64,000 nt of DNA from Parapristionchus giblindavisi. Lineage: Eukaryota > Nematoda > Chromadorea > Rhabditida > Diplogasteridae. Below the pieces are notes generated by a model. It saw only the letters and a list, made by a program, of their open reading frames with translations, was not told where the DNA came from and ran no database searches. The stretch's first letter is position 1. Each line of letters starts with the position of its first letter. Below, in pieces: positions 1-10,953 of this stretch. The stretch spans positions 496,001 through 560,000 of the forward strand of contig CALSFV010000048.1 of the NCBI GenBank assembly GCA_943737045.1. The letters are read 5' to 3'. Both the position numbers and the translations under genes were made by a program.

Positions 1-254
1 TGCACTCACTGAGAATACTCACTTTTAAATTAAAATTTAAATGAGAAATCGTTGTTCATGCGAATAACACATTTTTAAAAAAACCTAGATTTTTTTTGCG
101 AAACCTAGATTTAAATGTGCTATCTATGTAGATTAGAGATCATCGCCGTGTCATACAATAAAATGAAACGAAACGACGATGAAAGATGAGATGATTTATT
201 CTTCATGCAACATACAGGACAGTGCATTTGAATTTTTTTGAAAAATCCACTCAG

Positions 255-478
255 TAGCGCATTTTGGCCATGTTTTATTATTTCAAAAGACGCAAAACCA
301 GATATTGCATGTTAGAGAAAGAACTGCCGTCTTTCTGATAGGAAACGCCATAGATAAAGTATATTCTGCGGTAAAAAGCAAATCTCAGGTGTTTTTTCAA
401 GTTCGATTTGAAGATGGTAATGTAATTCAAGACTTGTCAAAGCGTAGTATATCAATCAATTTAATACAATTCAAGTGA
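255..478 (+). CDS. possible terminal exon with a Tudor-like strand motif
   Basis: An open frame follows a possible acceptor (cactcag, ending at 254) and ends at TGA 476-478. It has no start Met, so it would be the last exon of a gene lying to the left. It encodes about 74 residues. The stretch VFFQVRFEDG, followed by a short acidic/basic turn and a hydrophobic end, resembles the strand pattern of Tudor domains such as the second Tudor of KDM4 demethylases. That resemblance is by eye only. No upstream exon is visible in the first 250 bases. It could be a chance open frame in AT-rich DNA. Confidence 0.28.
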
Positions 479-486
479 CACATTGA

Positions 487-876
487 TTTTGCCCCTGTAC
501 TTGCAGTGCAAGACCTCGCCATTTCCTCCATTTTGCCCTGTACTTGCAGTGCAAGACCTCGCCATTTCCTCCATTTTGCCCTGTTCTTCCTGTGCAAGAC
601 CTCGCCATTTCCTCCATTTTGCCCTGTTCTTCCTGTGCAAGACCTCGCCATTTCCTCCATTTTGCCCTGTTCTTCCTGTGCAAGACCTCGCCATTTCCTC
701 CATTTTGCCCTGTACTTGCAGTGCAAGACCTCGCCATTTCCTCCATTTTGCCCTGTTCTTCCTGTGCAAGACCTCGCCATTTCCTCCATTTTGCCCTGTT
801 CTTCCTGTGCAAGACCTCGCCATTTCCTCCATTTTGCCCTGTTCTTGCATTACAAGAACAGGGCAAACCGAAGGGG
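487..876. repeat. 43-bp minisatellite, about 8 copies
   Basis: The TTTTGCCCTG word recurs at 531, 574, 617, 660, 703, 746, 789 and 832, a strict 43-bp period; a slightly longer unit starts at 487. Units alternate between GTACTTGCAGTGCAAGACC and GTTCTTCCTGTGCAAGACC variants. The right edge runs into an imperfect palindrome (CCCTGTTCTTG, 5-base loop, CAAGAACAGGG), repeated in variant form at about 908-936. Long overlapping open frames on both strands only reflect a period that is nearly a multiple of three; they are not genes. Confidence 0.95.
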
Positions 877-1169
877 CGAGTCTCCAGGCAGGTGGCCTTC
901 ATTTTGCCATGTTCTTGTAATGCAAGAACAGGGCAAAACGAGGGGCCGCCCTCTCCCATCTACCATCCAGGCAGAGGCCTGGAAGTCGAGGAGCTCCCCA
1001 GCCCGCTCCTGCAGAGTGACTTCTCCAAGAAGGAGAAGTCCGACTTCTCCAGTAAGGAGAAGAAAAACTGTTTTATGACATCCTAGTAGATATTGCAAAA
1101 ATTTTCAACTATTTACACTGTCCTATATGTTCAAAAATAAACTTTTACAAACACAGGCCATTCTGAAGA

Positions 1170-1864
1170 GGTGTGCGTTACGTTGTCTACTCAGTATCCA
1201 CTACAGTACCTGCTTTGTCTACTTCTTCACAAATCGAAAAGCCTTCACAAATCAAAAAGCTACTCCTCGAAGATCATCAAATGTGTAAGTATATGACTAA
1301 TAGTACAGTACAACTGACACGAAGTACGCATGCTAGTGCTCGCTACTTCGTGCTAGTTGGGGCAAATTTCTTTATTTCTTTATCAATAAAATTGTAGATC
1401 GTCCAACTTGTCAACAACATGACTGCATCGATCGTTACAATATCATCTCACATCAGTGGAGAACTGATCGAAGCTTTAGTGTTTGTCTCTTTTCAAAACT
1501 AAAAAATATCGAAAATTACATTTTCAGTTCAAGAGTTTGCGTAGATCGACTCGAATCTTTGATTACAACAAGAATTATCGAAAAAGAATACGACGACGAT
1601 ATGTTTGATAAGGCAATATGGTCCATGATTTGTTCATTGATTCAATCATCGAATATTGTTGCTGATCGGTTAACGATCGCTGCAGCAAAAAGAAGTAGCA
1701 GAATTGCTGACGAAGCCGATGATGCTGCCGATGCTAGTGATGCTGGTGATGCTGGTGATGCTGATGATGCTGATGATGCCCAAGACTTTGACACGGATTC
1801 CGATGATTTTGACACGGATTCCGATGATTTTGACACGGATTCCGATAGCGATGACGATGCTTGA
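1170..1864 (+). CDS. possible two-exon gene tail with an acidic, Asp-rich C-terminus
   Basis: An exon of uncertain start (about 1166-1173) ends at 1284 before a strong donor (GTAAGT). A second exon starts at 1398 after TTGTAG and runs to TGA 1862-1864. The codon phases match across the junction: one base is left at 1284 and two are supplied at 1398. The second exon alone is an uninterrupted frame of about 155 codons. It ends in Asp/Ala repeats and three copies of DFDTDSD. Acidic tails like this occur in many nuclear and nucleolar proteins. I do not recognise the protein and no clear start codon is visible, so it may be the end of a longer gene. Confidence 0.4.
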
Positions 1865-3388
1865 TGACGCTGAAGCCAATTATGTTGACGATGAGTATGC
1901 GCGATACGATGAAAAACATTTCTTTCATCCGTTTTCTCAAACTATATGATTTTTTAAACATTTACAATTAATCACTTTATCGAGATCAACTAAGCTGTAG
2001 TGACATGAGATGGTTCCACTGATCCTTATCCCTCGCAATATTCACAAAGCCAGGTCCTACTTTCTTCACAAATTCATCTTTCCATCTCAATTCGATTCTT
2101 TATCTTGATGGTTTTGTCTCATTTGGGTGCCATTATATGTCCCTTCATATTATATTTGTTAAAAAAAACTTCTTTATAGTCGCGTAACCAACGCAACATG
2201 CTAAAGTTCGTAGAAATCCAATTTTTGGAACTTTCAGGGAGAAAAGCGTTGAATATGTGTGTATTTTGAATTTTATTAGACATAATTGTAACATTCTATT
2301 ATCATCGTTTTATTGTTAGGGTAATAGAAGGATAATTGAATTTTTTTGCTTCTGACTGTAGCAAATTATGTGATCAGTTGGTCTCTCACCTCCCCCATAT
2401 TCCCATCCCCCTTACATATAATAATTTTGATATGTTTTTATTCCACATAATTTATTTGCACTTGAACATTTTACTCTCGTGGTTTATGAGAAATAAATAA
2501 ATAAAGTTTATTTATCCATAACAACACATATATGCATACGACGTGTCGTGGCCAATCAATTTATTCGTGTCAAATAATAATACCAGATGAAGGGAGGGCC
2601 GTTCTTCAGTTACTCCATTGTGCACTAATCCTTTTGAACTAAGTCTCAGCCAAAAGAGTACGCAACAGTGAGAGATCTCAGACAACTAAAGAGCACAAAG
2701 TGCGTATATAATACTAAAATTCTATTGTCATTTTGGGAAAATTTTCAGTGTTTGAGTCTCTCCAAGGGTTGGGGGGAAATGATGTGAGCATTTCATCTAG
2801 AATATTGTCGATATTTTATTTTATTAGTATTATAAATATCGTAATAATATCCGATACAACCCAATCGTATCCGACCAGAGAACAGAATCAACTTTTAAAA
2901 ATCAATGACTGATCAGTTTGACCACAACTTCGTTATCATTATTATACTTGTATTAAATGTTCAATCCCCTCAATTCCGTTACCTCCTTGATCCTCATTTA
3001 TATTATCCCTAAAAAATTGTATTTCATCCATTTGCTTAATATTTATTGTTCATACACGTTTACCTTATGGTAAATAAATATATATATATATATATATCGT
3101 ATCCGTCCTTCCCCTAAACCAGTCTATACAGAAACCGTGGACACCCCCAAAAGCTACTCTTTCATAGGATTTCCAGTCGTAGATTTAGATGTTTTTTGTC
3201 TAATAGAGTTGTTAATAAATGGAATACTCTTGATTTATCTATTGTAAATTCTCCCAACCCCGCAGTTTTTCGTAATAGTATCGAAGCTGTGATCTAGATA
3301 TCGCAGCATTTTCGTCGTTCTTCCTATTTCATTCGATATTTATTATTTACAGAATATTTGTTACTTTCTCTTGCTCAAGAATCGATAA
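1865..3388. other. no gene seen; AT-rich spacer with repeat fragments
   Basis: No convincing coding frame on either strand. About 2580-2900 is an inverted, diverged copy of sequence also found at 8100-8230 and 10110-10290. A short TA dinucleotide run lies near 3076-3098. Confidence 0.6.

Positions 3389-3421
<33 letters not shown>
3389..3421. repeat. ATT trinucleotide microsatellite
   Basis: About eleven uninterrupted ATT units. Confidence 0.95.
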
Positions 3422-3423
<2 letters not shown>

Positions 3424-3540
3424 ACGATACCCCTACAGTATCAAACCATGTGAAATAATGAATCAGACTGGGAGTCTAAATTATCTAGTGATCCGCAGAC
3501 ACCAATTAATACATCAAAGCTACATTAATATAATACATCA

Positions 3541-4285
3541 GGGGCCCGTCCAATCTGCCACTTTCGATCGAAAGTTGAGAAGAAAGTTCGCAACTTTCTA
3601 GCGAGAGTTCAGCAGAAAGATGCGAACTTTCATCGCAACTTTCGTCCGAAAGCTCTCCTACCCCTCACATAGACAAGGGGTTTACATACTTGTAAGAATG
3701 CCTACGGCGAACCTCAGACGGGTTAGGCGCACCTCTCCTCTCAACTTGCATCCGAATGCTCTCCTACCCCTTCGGTGGGTAAGGGCCTTATATACTTGTA
3801 TTAAAGACTTCGGCAAACCCCAGACGGGTTTGGTGTCAGTCGCTCCGCCCCTTCTAGCTAGAGTTCAAACGAAAATCCGTGAGCGCGCACACGACTTCTT
3901 TTGCTGTTTTTGTATAAATAATAAGAGTTTTCTTTAAAAAAATTTATATACATATTGAACACACACTCATAAGGAGTTGAGCAATAACAATTTCACCATC
4001 ACACTATCACTTTTGTAAATTCAAGTTTCGTCGCAACTTTATGTAAAGCTCCGTTTACTTTTTCTGCTCCTCTTCAAATGCACACTCTCTCGTCTGCTCT
4101 AACCGACCTCACAACAAAGTTCGCAACTTTAGTCGCATCTTTTCGTCGCAACTTTCGACGCAACTTTTGTTAGAGAGAATTAGAGAGCGTGTATTTCGAG
4201 AGATTTAGAGAAAAAGATGCGAAGAAAGTTGCGAACTTTCTTCGCAACTTTCTTCGCATCTTTTTTGATAGATTGGACGGACCCC
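3541..4285. mobile_element. 745-bp non-autonomous element with 16-bp terminal inverted repeats
   Basis: The left end GGGGCCCGTCCAATCT matches the reverse complement of the right end (4270-4285) with one mismatch. Inside, the palindromic word GAAAGTTGCGAACTTTC recurs near both ends, and two diverged copies of a roughly 110-bp segment (about 3650-3830) share CTCTCCTACCCC. It interrupts a dispersed repeat whose uninterrupted relatives lie at 4440-4560 and, inverted, at 9890-10010. No transposase is visible. The superfamily is undecided because I could not define a clean target duplication. Confidence 0.7.
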
Positions 4286-4379
4286 AGATAAGAAAATGTA
4301 AGAGCGATATGGCGTCACTGTGGCCAAACTGATTAGTCATTGAGTTCTTCAGCTCCTCCACTGGTACCACCATTGTGCA

Positions 4380-5110
4380 TTCCCCAAAACCAATCGATAC
4401 ACTATACCCAACAGTATCACATTATGTACAGTAATGAATCTGACTGGGAGTCTAGATTATCAAGCGATCCGCGGGCACCAAGCAATACAACAAAGCTACA
4501 CTAATAAATTAGATAAGCGTGATAGGGCATACAACGTCACTCGAGCATTATTATAGTTTAGTTTCTGATGAATAAATATTTGTCAACTACTCCACTATGG
4601 CATCTATGAAGAAATGGGAAGAGTGAAACATATATCAAAATAGAAATATATCATAGTTGAACATGCAAATTTACTATATTCCACTGCTCTCATATCTCAC
4701 TGCCTTCATTCAGTTTAATTGACAATATCAAATCAAGAATCAATTCTAGTGTGGCCAGTACAGTGTAACTCCAGCCGGCTTCATGACCGTCAACTCGTCC
4801 GTGACCGGAGCTATCACCGTATCTGTAGCCGTGAAATCAAAGATCGAGTGTTCAAAGTGTGGGAGACCTTGATCCAGGCATTCTTCCGAGAATAGTCCAG
4901 ATTGTAGATTGGATTAGAGATGAGAGGTCAAAGAAAGTGTATCGAGTCATATGTCTGACCTAATCCACCCAAGTTGCACTTGTCCATAAGACAAATAATT
5001 GATTTCAATTATGCTTTCAATTATTTGTCTTATGGACCAGTGTAACCCTATCTCGCTTCTGTTTGATGACTTCGTTTAGAGGTAAAGTCCCATGAATATT
5101 ATTATGAAGT
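4380..5110. repeat. left arm of a large inverted repeat pair (partner 8950-10050)
   Basis: Successive blocks here recur in reverse order and orientation at 8950-10050. They include the GACTGGGAGTCTA block, the AAATATTTGTCAACT block and the small palindrome at 4989-5030 (partner 9003-9044). The partners are diverged and interrupted. This shows an old inverted duplication or opposed insertions of one repeat family. No coding potential. Confidence 0.7.
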
Positions 5111-5238
5111 CAGAAAGATAGCAGTACTTATTCAACCCGCGACGTTACGCTTACTTTTCCTTTTGCGCTATGCGATCATTCATTCTTTTCCCATTTCCCT
5201 CTCATTCATTTCCCTACATTTTTACAGGAGATCCGTGT

Positions 5239-5358
5239 TTAAGAGAGAGTGACCTCACTCAATGGTCTCTTCAACGGTCTATGCTCTCTCGTAGTTAGAG
5301 AACAGAGAAATAGTGTGTACAATGAAGAGACCATTGATTGAGGTCACGCTCCCTTTAA
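5239..5358. mobile_element. 120-bp palindromic MITE, TTAA-flanked family
   Basis: A near-palindrome with edges TTAAGAGAGAGTGACC and GGTCACGCTCCCTTTAA. Sister copies lie at 11882-12002, 19290-19410 and, degraded, about 27664-27786. Each carries a GAGAGAGC-containing centre between AGAGACCATTGA-type arms. The outermost TTAA on both sides fits a TTAA target duplication as made by piggyBac-type transposases (family knowledge). Non-coding. Confidence 0.8.
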
Positions 5359-5934
5359 GCGATATTTATCTCTTATGCATAGTTACATATGCCTACGCCG
5401 TAACCCCACTCCGCCGCGTCTTCCTCGATAGGGGGGGGGGGTTACGACGTTCGCAGGTTAGGCAAATGTAACGATGCGTTCGTACACGTCTACAATCGTA
5501 AACATATTTAGCATAAGATGATTATAGAAAAATGTTTGCCGCAAATGATAGTAGATGTTTTCAAGGCATGGAAGGATAATCGATTGATATAGGAATCATT
5601 CTTTCCTTTTTCATTCACATTGACTGTATTTCGTTTCATTTTCTACTCCGATATTCACTTTACGCCGTCTAACGTTTAGATCCTGCGGGGTACCCCGCGG
5701 CGTTCACAGAGACACCCTCAAAAATACCGGAGTATGCCATCTTAATTTTTTGTATTTCTTTCAGTTGCTTATACCATCTCGTTAAAGAAGGGGACCCTCG
5801 AGTTTTTTCATGACTAAACTGGCCAGGCAGAACTATAGATCACATCTCCCTGATTACAAAAACAATTTTCTCTAAAATTTTATATGCCCAGGAATACTGT
5901 AAACCCGGGATTAAAGTTCACTCATGTCCAGGGA

Positions 5935-6045
5935 AAGGCGCGAGTTTTTGAAAATATATAGAAAATTGCAAACGGGATTCGAACCCGCGTGGCACGGTTA
6001 GAAACGCTGCCATGTAACCACTTAGCTATACACGCTACTCTCTGA
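5935..6045 (-). repeat. tRNA-like (SINE-type) remnant
   Basis: Read on the minus strand: an A-box-like TAGCTAAGTGGTTA, then a perfect B box GGTTCGAATCC about 40 bases later, then the GAAAATTG... tail sequence shared with the TIR elements at 18255 and 39965. The acceptor arms do not pair, so it is not a functional tRNA gene. Confidence 0.55.
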
Positions 6046-6360
6046 ACCTCTCAATTCTGATAGAGAACATAAGGTCACTTCCTATCTCCCACGTCCTAGC
6101 GCACACCAAATCTCCTGGTTCCTCTTCTTTAAAAAGATTCGAAATGATCGTCACGAAATATATCAAAGACATTTCATCACGAAATATATGAAAGACATTT
6201 AATGTTGTTCCACAAGGACAATTGGTCAGTAAGACAATTGGTCAGTTACAGTATTTCCCATTTGAATCGTATACAATAAGCTAAATTAGCATAAATATTC
6301 CATGTATTATATGCAGAATAACAATTGTTACCTTTCTGGCTTCACACTAATATCGCACCC

Positions 6361-7450
6361 CATTGCAGTGTACGAGGTAGACGCTGAACAATCATAATCA
6401 ATCAATCAATATATAATTCCATCGCTACAGTAACCGTGTTGTACTGAAATCATGTGCAGTATCTTCGGTAAAATCTTCATCTCCACCTGTGCAATTATTT
6501 TTATTATTTATTTAATAAATTAATAATTATTCTGTATAACTCACAACGAAATTTCGTCCATCCCGTGTTGGTCGTGTGGAGTATTGTGGCGTGAAGTAAG
6601 CATCGCCGCATTCACTATGCACATTGAACAGTCGTTGTCGCATCTCTTCATCCCAACTGAGTGGCACGAACTGAGAAAAAGGTAGTGGTATATATTTAAT
6701 GTGTTGTTCGAAAGTCTTGGAAACATATATTCAAAACCGCTATTTTATGGCATAATAAAGAGATAATCTGTTCATGGTTAGCAGAAATTCGCACTTAAAC
6801 GGTTTTTATTGACCGTATAAAATACACTTGTTTATTTGTTACGAGAGTAGCCAGCCAGAGCCACAAAGAATTTCTATGTTTAGTGAGAGAGTCCACTCGA
6901 GATAGTACGTAGATCAGAGAGTCCACTCGAGATACTCATTTACAAACGCAAGAAATATTGTTATTTATTTTTCTTATTATATATATTTTTTTTATTTTAT
7001 GCATGAAAACGTCGGTTGCCTCGAGAGTGGGGTTGGGGTGAAACTGTTAATAAACATATAAAGATTTCAAGCCGCGGTGAAACTCTATTATCAAAAAGCC
7101 GCTTCAACAAATTCGCTCCATTTCAATCCATTCTAATCATGGATTTATGATTTAATATAATTCAATCCATTTAGATCCCAATATTTTTCTGGCCGATTAG
7201 GATGTTACGAATACACTTTTCACGGAATCTTTTCGTTGTAATAAATGAAAATGAACTAAATGAAGTACCTCAAGCCTGTAGGGGTGTGGCAGTCTCTCCC
7301 ATTTTAACTCCATTAAGCACTCTCGTTTCGAGTATGGCCCATCCATCGCTCCCCATTGCAGTGTACGAGGTAGACGCTGAACAATCATATTGTCAATCAA
7401 TCAATCAATATATAATTCCATCGCTACAGTAACCGCGTTGTACTGATATC
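6361..7450. repeat. pair of about 95-bp direct repeats (6361-6455, 7354-7450)
   Basis: Both copies read CCATTGCAGTGTACGAGGTA and continue through AATCAATCAATATATAATTCC to a GTTGTACTGA end. The intervening 900 bases show no gene. They include a block at 6830-6960 shared with 56945-57060, and a block at 6115-6300 that recurs inverted at 7660-7860. Confidence 0.75.
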
Positions 7451-7503
7451 ATCTACAGTATCCTCGGTATCAATACCTGTACCGTACCTCAACCACCTTC
7501 AGC

Positions 7504-7639
<136 letters not shown>

Positions 7640-7960
7640 TTATTAAAGTATATGGCCTATTGGTGGAGATATAAATTGAGAGACTGTACCCTGAGGGTAT
7701 TACACAGATGTTTTAAATTCTTGAGAAGTATATTTGTATACGATTCAAATGGGAAATAATGTACCTTCAGTGACCAATTTTCCTTGTGGAACAACATTAA
7801 ATGTCTTTCATATATTTCGTGACGATGATTTCGAATCTTTTTAGCGAGCTGATATAAGCAACTGAAAGTTATACACAAAATAAAGAAAAAAAGATTAGCA
7901 TTAAATAATCCAAGTATGGCAAGTAGAATAGCTTTCGCTATCTTTCTGGCTTTAAACTAA

Positions 7961-8990
7961 TATTCGCGGGACTCCACCTCTAAACGAAGTCATCAAACAG
8001 AAGAGAGATCGTGTATCGATTGGTTTAGTGGTAGGACGGAAAGGGGGGGGGTTGTATCTATTTACTAATAAAATCACATTATGATAATATTCTAGATTTA
8101 ATCTCACTTTTGCTTACTCTTTTGGCTGTGACGGAGAGATTAGTTCAAAAGGATTAATGCGCAATGGTGGTACCAGTGGAGGAACTGAACAACGACCCTC
8201 CCTGCATTTTTTTGACATGAATAAATTGATTTCCCGAAACGAGACGAGATAAGCATAACATCGCGGGTTCGAAACATATTGCCGATCTTTCTAATTTTCA
8301 AAAAAAAATCCCGCCTTCACCTGCACTAGCAAGGATGATTCATTCCTGATTCTCGCAATCAATAAGATAAATTATAATAAAATTATCCAAATAATTTAAA
8401 TATATTATATGCAGAATAACTATTGTTACCTTTCTGGCTTCTATCTAATATTCGCGGGACTCCATCTCTAAACGAAGTCATCAAACAGAAGAGAGATCGT
8501 GTATCGATTGGTTTAGTGGTAGGACGGAAAGGGGGGGTTGTATCTATTTACTAATAAAATCACATTATGATAATATTCTAGATTTAATCTCACTTTTGCT
8601 TACTCTTTTGGCTGTGACGGAGAGATTAGTTCAAAAGGATTAATGCGCAATGGTGGTACCAGTGGAGGAACTGAACAACGACCCTCCCTGCATTTTTTTG
8701 ACATGAATAAATTGATTTCCCGAAACGAGACGAGATAAGCATAACATCGCGGGTTCGAAACATATTGCCGATCTTTCTAATTTTCAAAAAAAAATCCCGC
8801 CTTCACCTGCACTAGCAAGGATGATTCATTCCTGATTCTCGCAATCAATAAGATAAATTATAATAAAATTATCCAAATAATTTAAATATATTATATGCAG
8901 AATAACTATTGTTACCTTTCTGGCTTCTATCTAATATTCGCGGGACTCCATCTCTAAACGAAGTCATCAAACAGAAGAGAGATAGAGTTA
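7961..8990. repeat. 486-bp tandem duplication, two full units and a partial third
   Basis: TATTCGCGGGACTCCA recurs at 7961, 8449 and 8935, giving units of 488 and 486 bases with very few differences (mainly the length of a G run near 8043 and 8530). The high identity implies a recent event. Each unit contains GGTTTAGTGGTAGG, a B-box-like CGGGTTCGAAAC about 230 bases later, and the ATTCGCGGGACTCCACCT terminal sequence found at the ends of the tRNA-like TIR element at 18255-18603, so the unit is a relative of that family. Confidence 0.9.
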
Positions 8991-9779
8991 CACTGGTCCA
9001 TAAGACAAATAATTGAAAGCATAATTGAAATCAATTATTTGTCTAATGGACAAGTGCAGCTAGGGTGGATTATTTCAGAATCATGACTTGATCTTTGATC
9101 TATAATCTCTAATCCCCTCTGCCTCTTCAGGTAAAAGGTCATCTAGAATATTCACGGAGCCGATTGCGATTCCTCGGTCGAATAAAAGCTGATCTCATTT
9201 GATTTTGCAGTCAAGGATTCATATTAATTTATAATTATTTTTGTACTTTCATTATCCTTATGATTACTCGATTATTTTAATAATTGTGCAATCATCATTC
9301 GATTGTGGCTAATTATACTTATTCAAATACGAGATATCTATTGAATATCAGATATGGTATATTGATTTTGTTGATTGGCGGTGTGTTTTTGTGTACTGTA
9401 CGGATACCTACCGTACCTGTGATATATCAAAACACACCAAAGATACTCTACAATGATTCTTATTTAGTTTCTGGTTGATTCGTCCTCATCTATTCTTTTA
9501 GTAAATTCAACTAATCTTGCGTGTGTTATAAAACGAGAAAAAAATGTAAAACACCACCACTATATCTTTAATAGACAGTGAGCAATACCAGATATTGAAC
9601 ACTTTATACTGTTTCAGCTGTAATGCCATTTTACGCTTTCTGAATAAGAACCGACTGAATGAAAATTATTTGCATTGAGAGACAAGAGCTAATGAATAGT
9701 CAAATTATGCAAATGCTTATCATCCAGTCGGTTATTATTCATCGGTTCCCATTCAACCTAGTGAGATATTTGAGCAGTG

Positions 9780-10560
9780 GAATATATATGTTTCACTCTT
9801 CTCATTTCTTCATAGATGCCATCTTGGAGCAGTTGACAAATATTTATTCATCAGAAACTAAACAATAATAACTGAGGCAGATTGTATGCCCTATCACTCT
9901 TATCTAATTTATCACTGTAGCTTTGATGTATTAATTGGTGCCTGCGGATTGTTGGATAATCTAGACTCCCAGTCAGATTCATTACTTCACATGGTTTGAT
10001 ACTGTAGGGGTATCGTGTATCGATTGGTTTAGGGGATATGATTGGGTTGTATGGGATATTATTGGGATGTTTACTAATTAAATAACATAATGAAACTATT
10101 CTAGACTTAATGTTGACATCTCTTCTCCAACCCTTGGAGAGACACACAATGAAAATTTTCTCAAAATGACAGTAGAATTTCGGTAATGTGTAACACTTTG
10201 TACTCTTTCGTTGCATGAAATCTCCCACTTCTGCGTACTCTTTTGGCTGTGACGGAATGATTAGTTCAAGGCAAAAAACAAGAATGAAAGAGCGCGAAAA
10301 ATGTGAACCCTGGTATTGATTGAATTAGCGCGTATTCAAAACTTACCGTATACTTTGATACATTGATTGCATTTATCTAATTTGTTTTATATTGTTTTCA
10401 TTGTTTTAAAATAATTTTTACAGTGTTATAATAATTATGAATTCATTTTTATTAACTCTTTGCGTTGTTACAAGTAAATGAAATCATGATAAGATCATAC
10501 CATCCCTTCGGTAATAGTGATAGTATCGTCATCAGCATCAGATATGGCACAGCTTTAGCG
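9780..10560. other. no gene seen; inverted copies of repeats from 2.6-4.6 kb
   Basis: 9780-10060 is the reverse complement of 4400-4650-type sequence, and 10110-10290 of 2620-2800. No supported coding frame. Confidence 0.6.
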
Positions 10561-10561
10561 A

Positions 10562-10687
10562 TCATGGTGCGACAGAGAAATGAGTTAGAACAAAAACGAG
10601 AAAGTACGCAAAACTGACGACGAAGGCATACAGATTGTACCGTTTTTTTTGGAATTTCGACAAATTTTCAATGTCCGCTTTCCTCGT
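10562..10687 (-). CDS. possible terminal exon with one membrane segment
   Basis: On the minus strand, after the acceptor-like CGTTTTCCAG, a frame runs to TGA with a basic stretch (about KFQKKR) followed by a 20-residue hydrophobic segment, as at the C-terminus of a single-pass or tail-anchored protein. It lies head-to-head with the SDR gene starting at 10954. A possible upstream exon (about 10805-10950) is open on the same strand, but its best frame does not join cleanly, so the gene model is unproven. Confidence 0.25.
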   Translation of the reverse strand, partial: TRKADIENLSKFQKKRYNLYAFVVSFAYFLVFVLTHFSVAP

Positions 10688-10953
10688 GCTGGAAAACGAT
10701 TTGAAATTAATTACTAAATATATAGAAATAAATTCTAACATCAACGAAAAAAATTGCGCAACGATAATTAAATTTCAAAATCATCTCTTCGCTCTACCTC
10801 TAAAGTACCGTAGTTACGAGGTGAAATAGCCTCTTGGCATTTTGCCAAGCGCTGTTTCTTCTTATCTTTGCGCGCGTTTTCCGCGTTTAAATCATAACAA
10901 TTCTTATCAATCGCTTGATCATCCGGTCGCTGTCGTCGTCGACGGTTAGAAGC

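Noticed and set aside
487..876. CRISPR-like array
   Set aside because: There are no unique spacers; units are directly adjacent minisatellite copies in eukaryotic DNA. The same holds for minisatellite B.
427..1086. Overlapping open frames of 120-190 codons on both strands in the 43-bp minisatellite
   Set aside because: They are translations of a tandem repeat in several frames and strands, with no splice or start context.
5960..6040. Genuine tRNA gene on the minus strand
   Set aside because: The A and B boxes are good but the acceptor and anticodon arms do not pair; a SINE-type remnant fits better.
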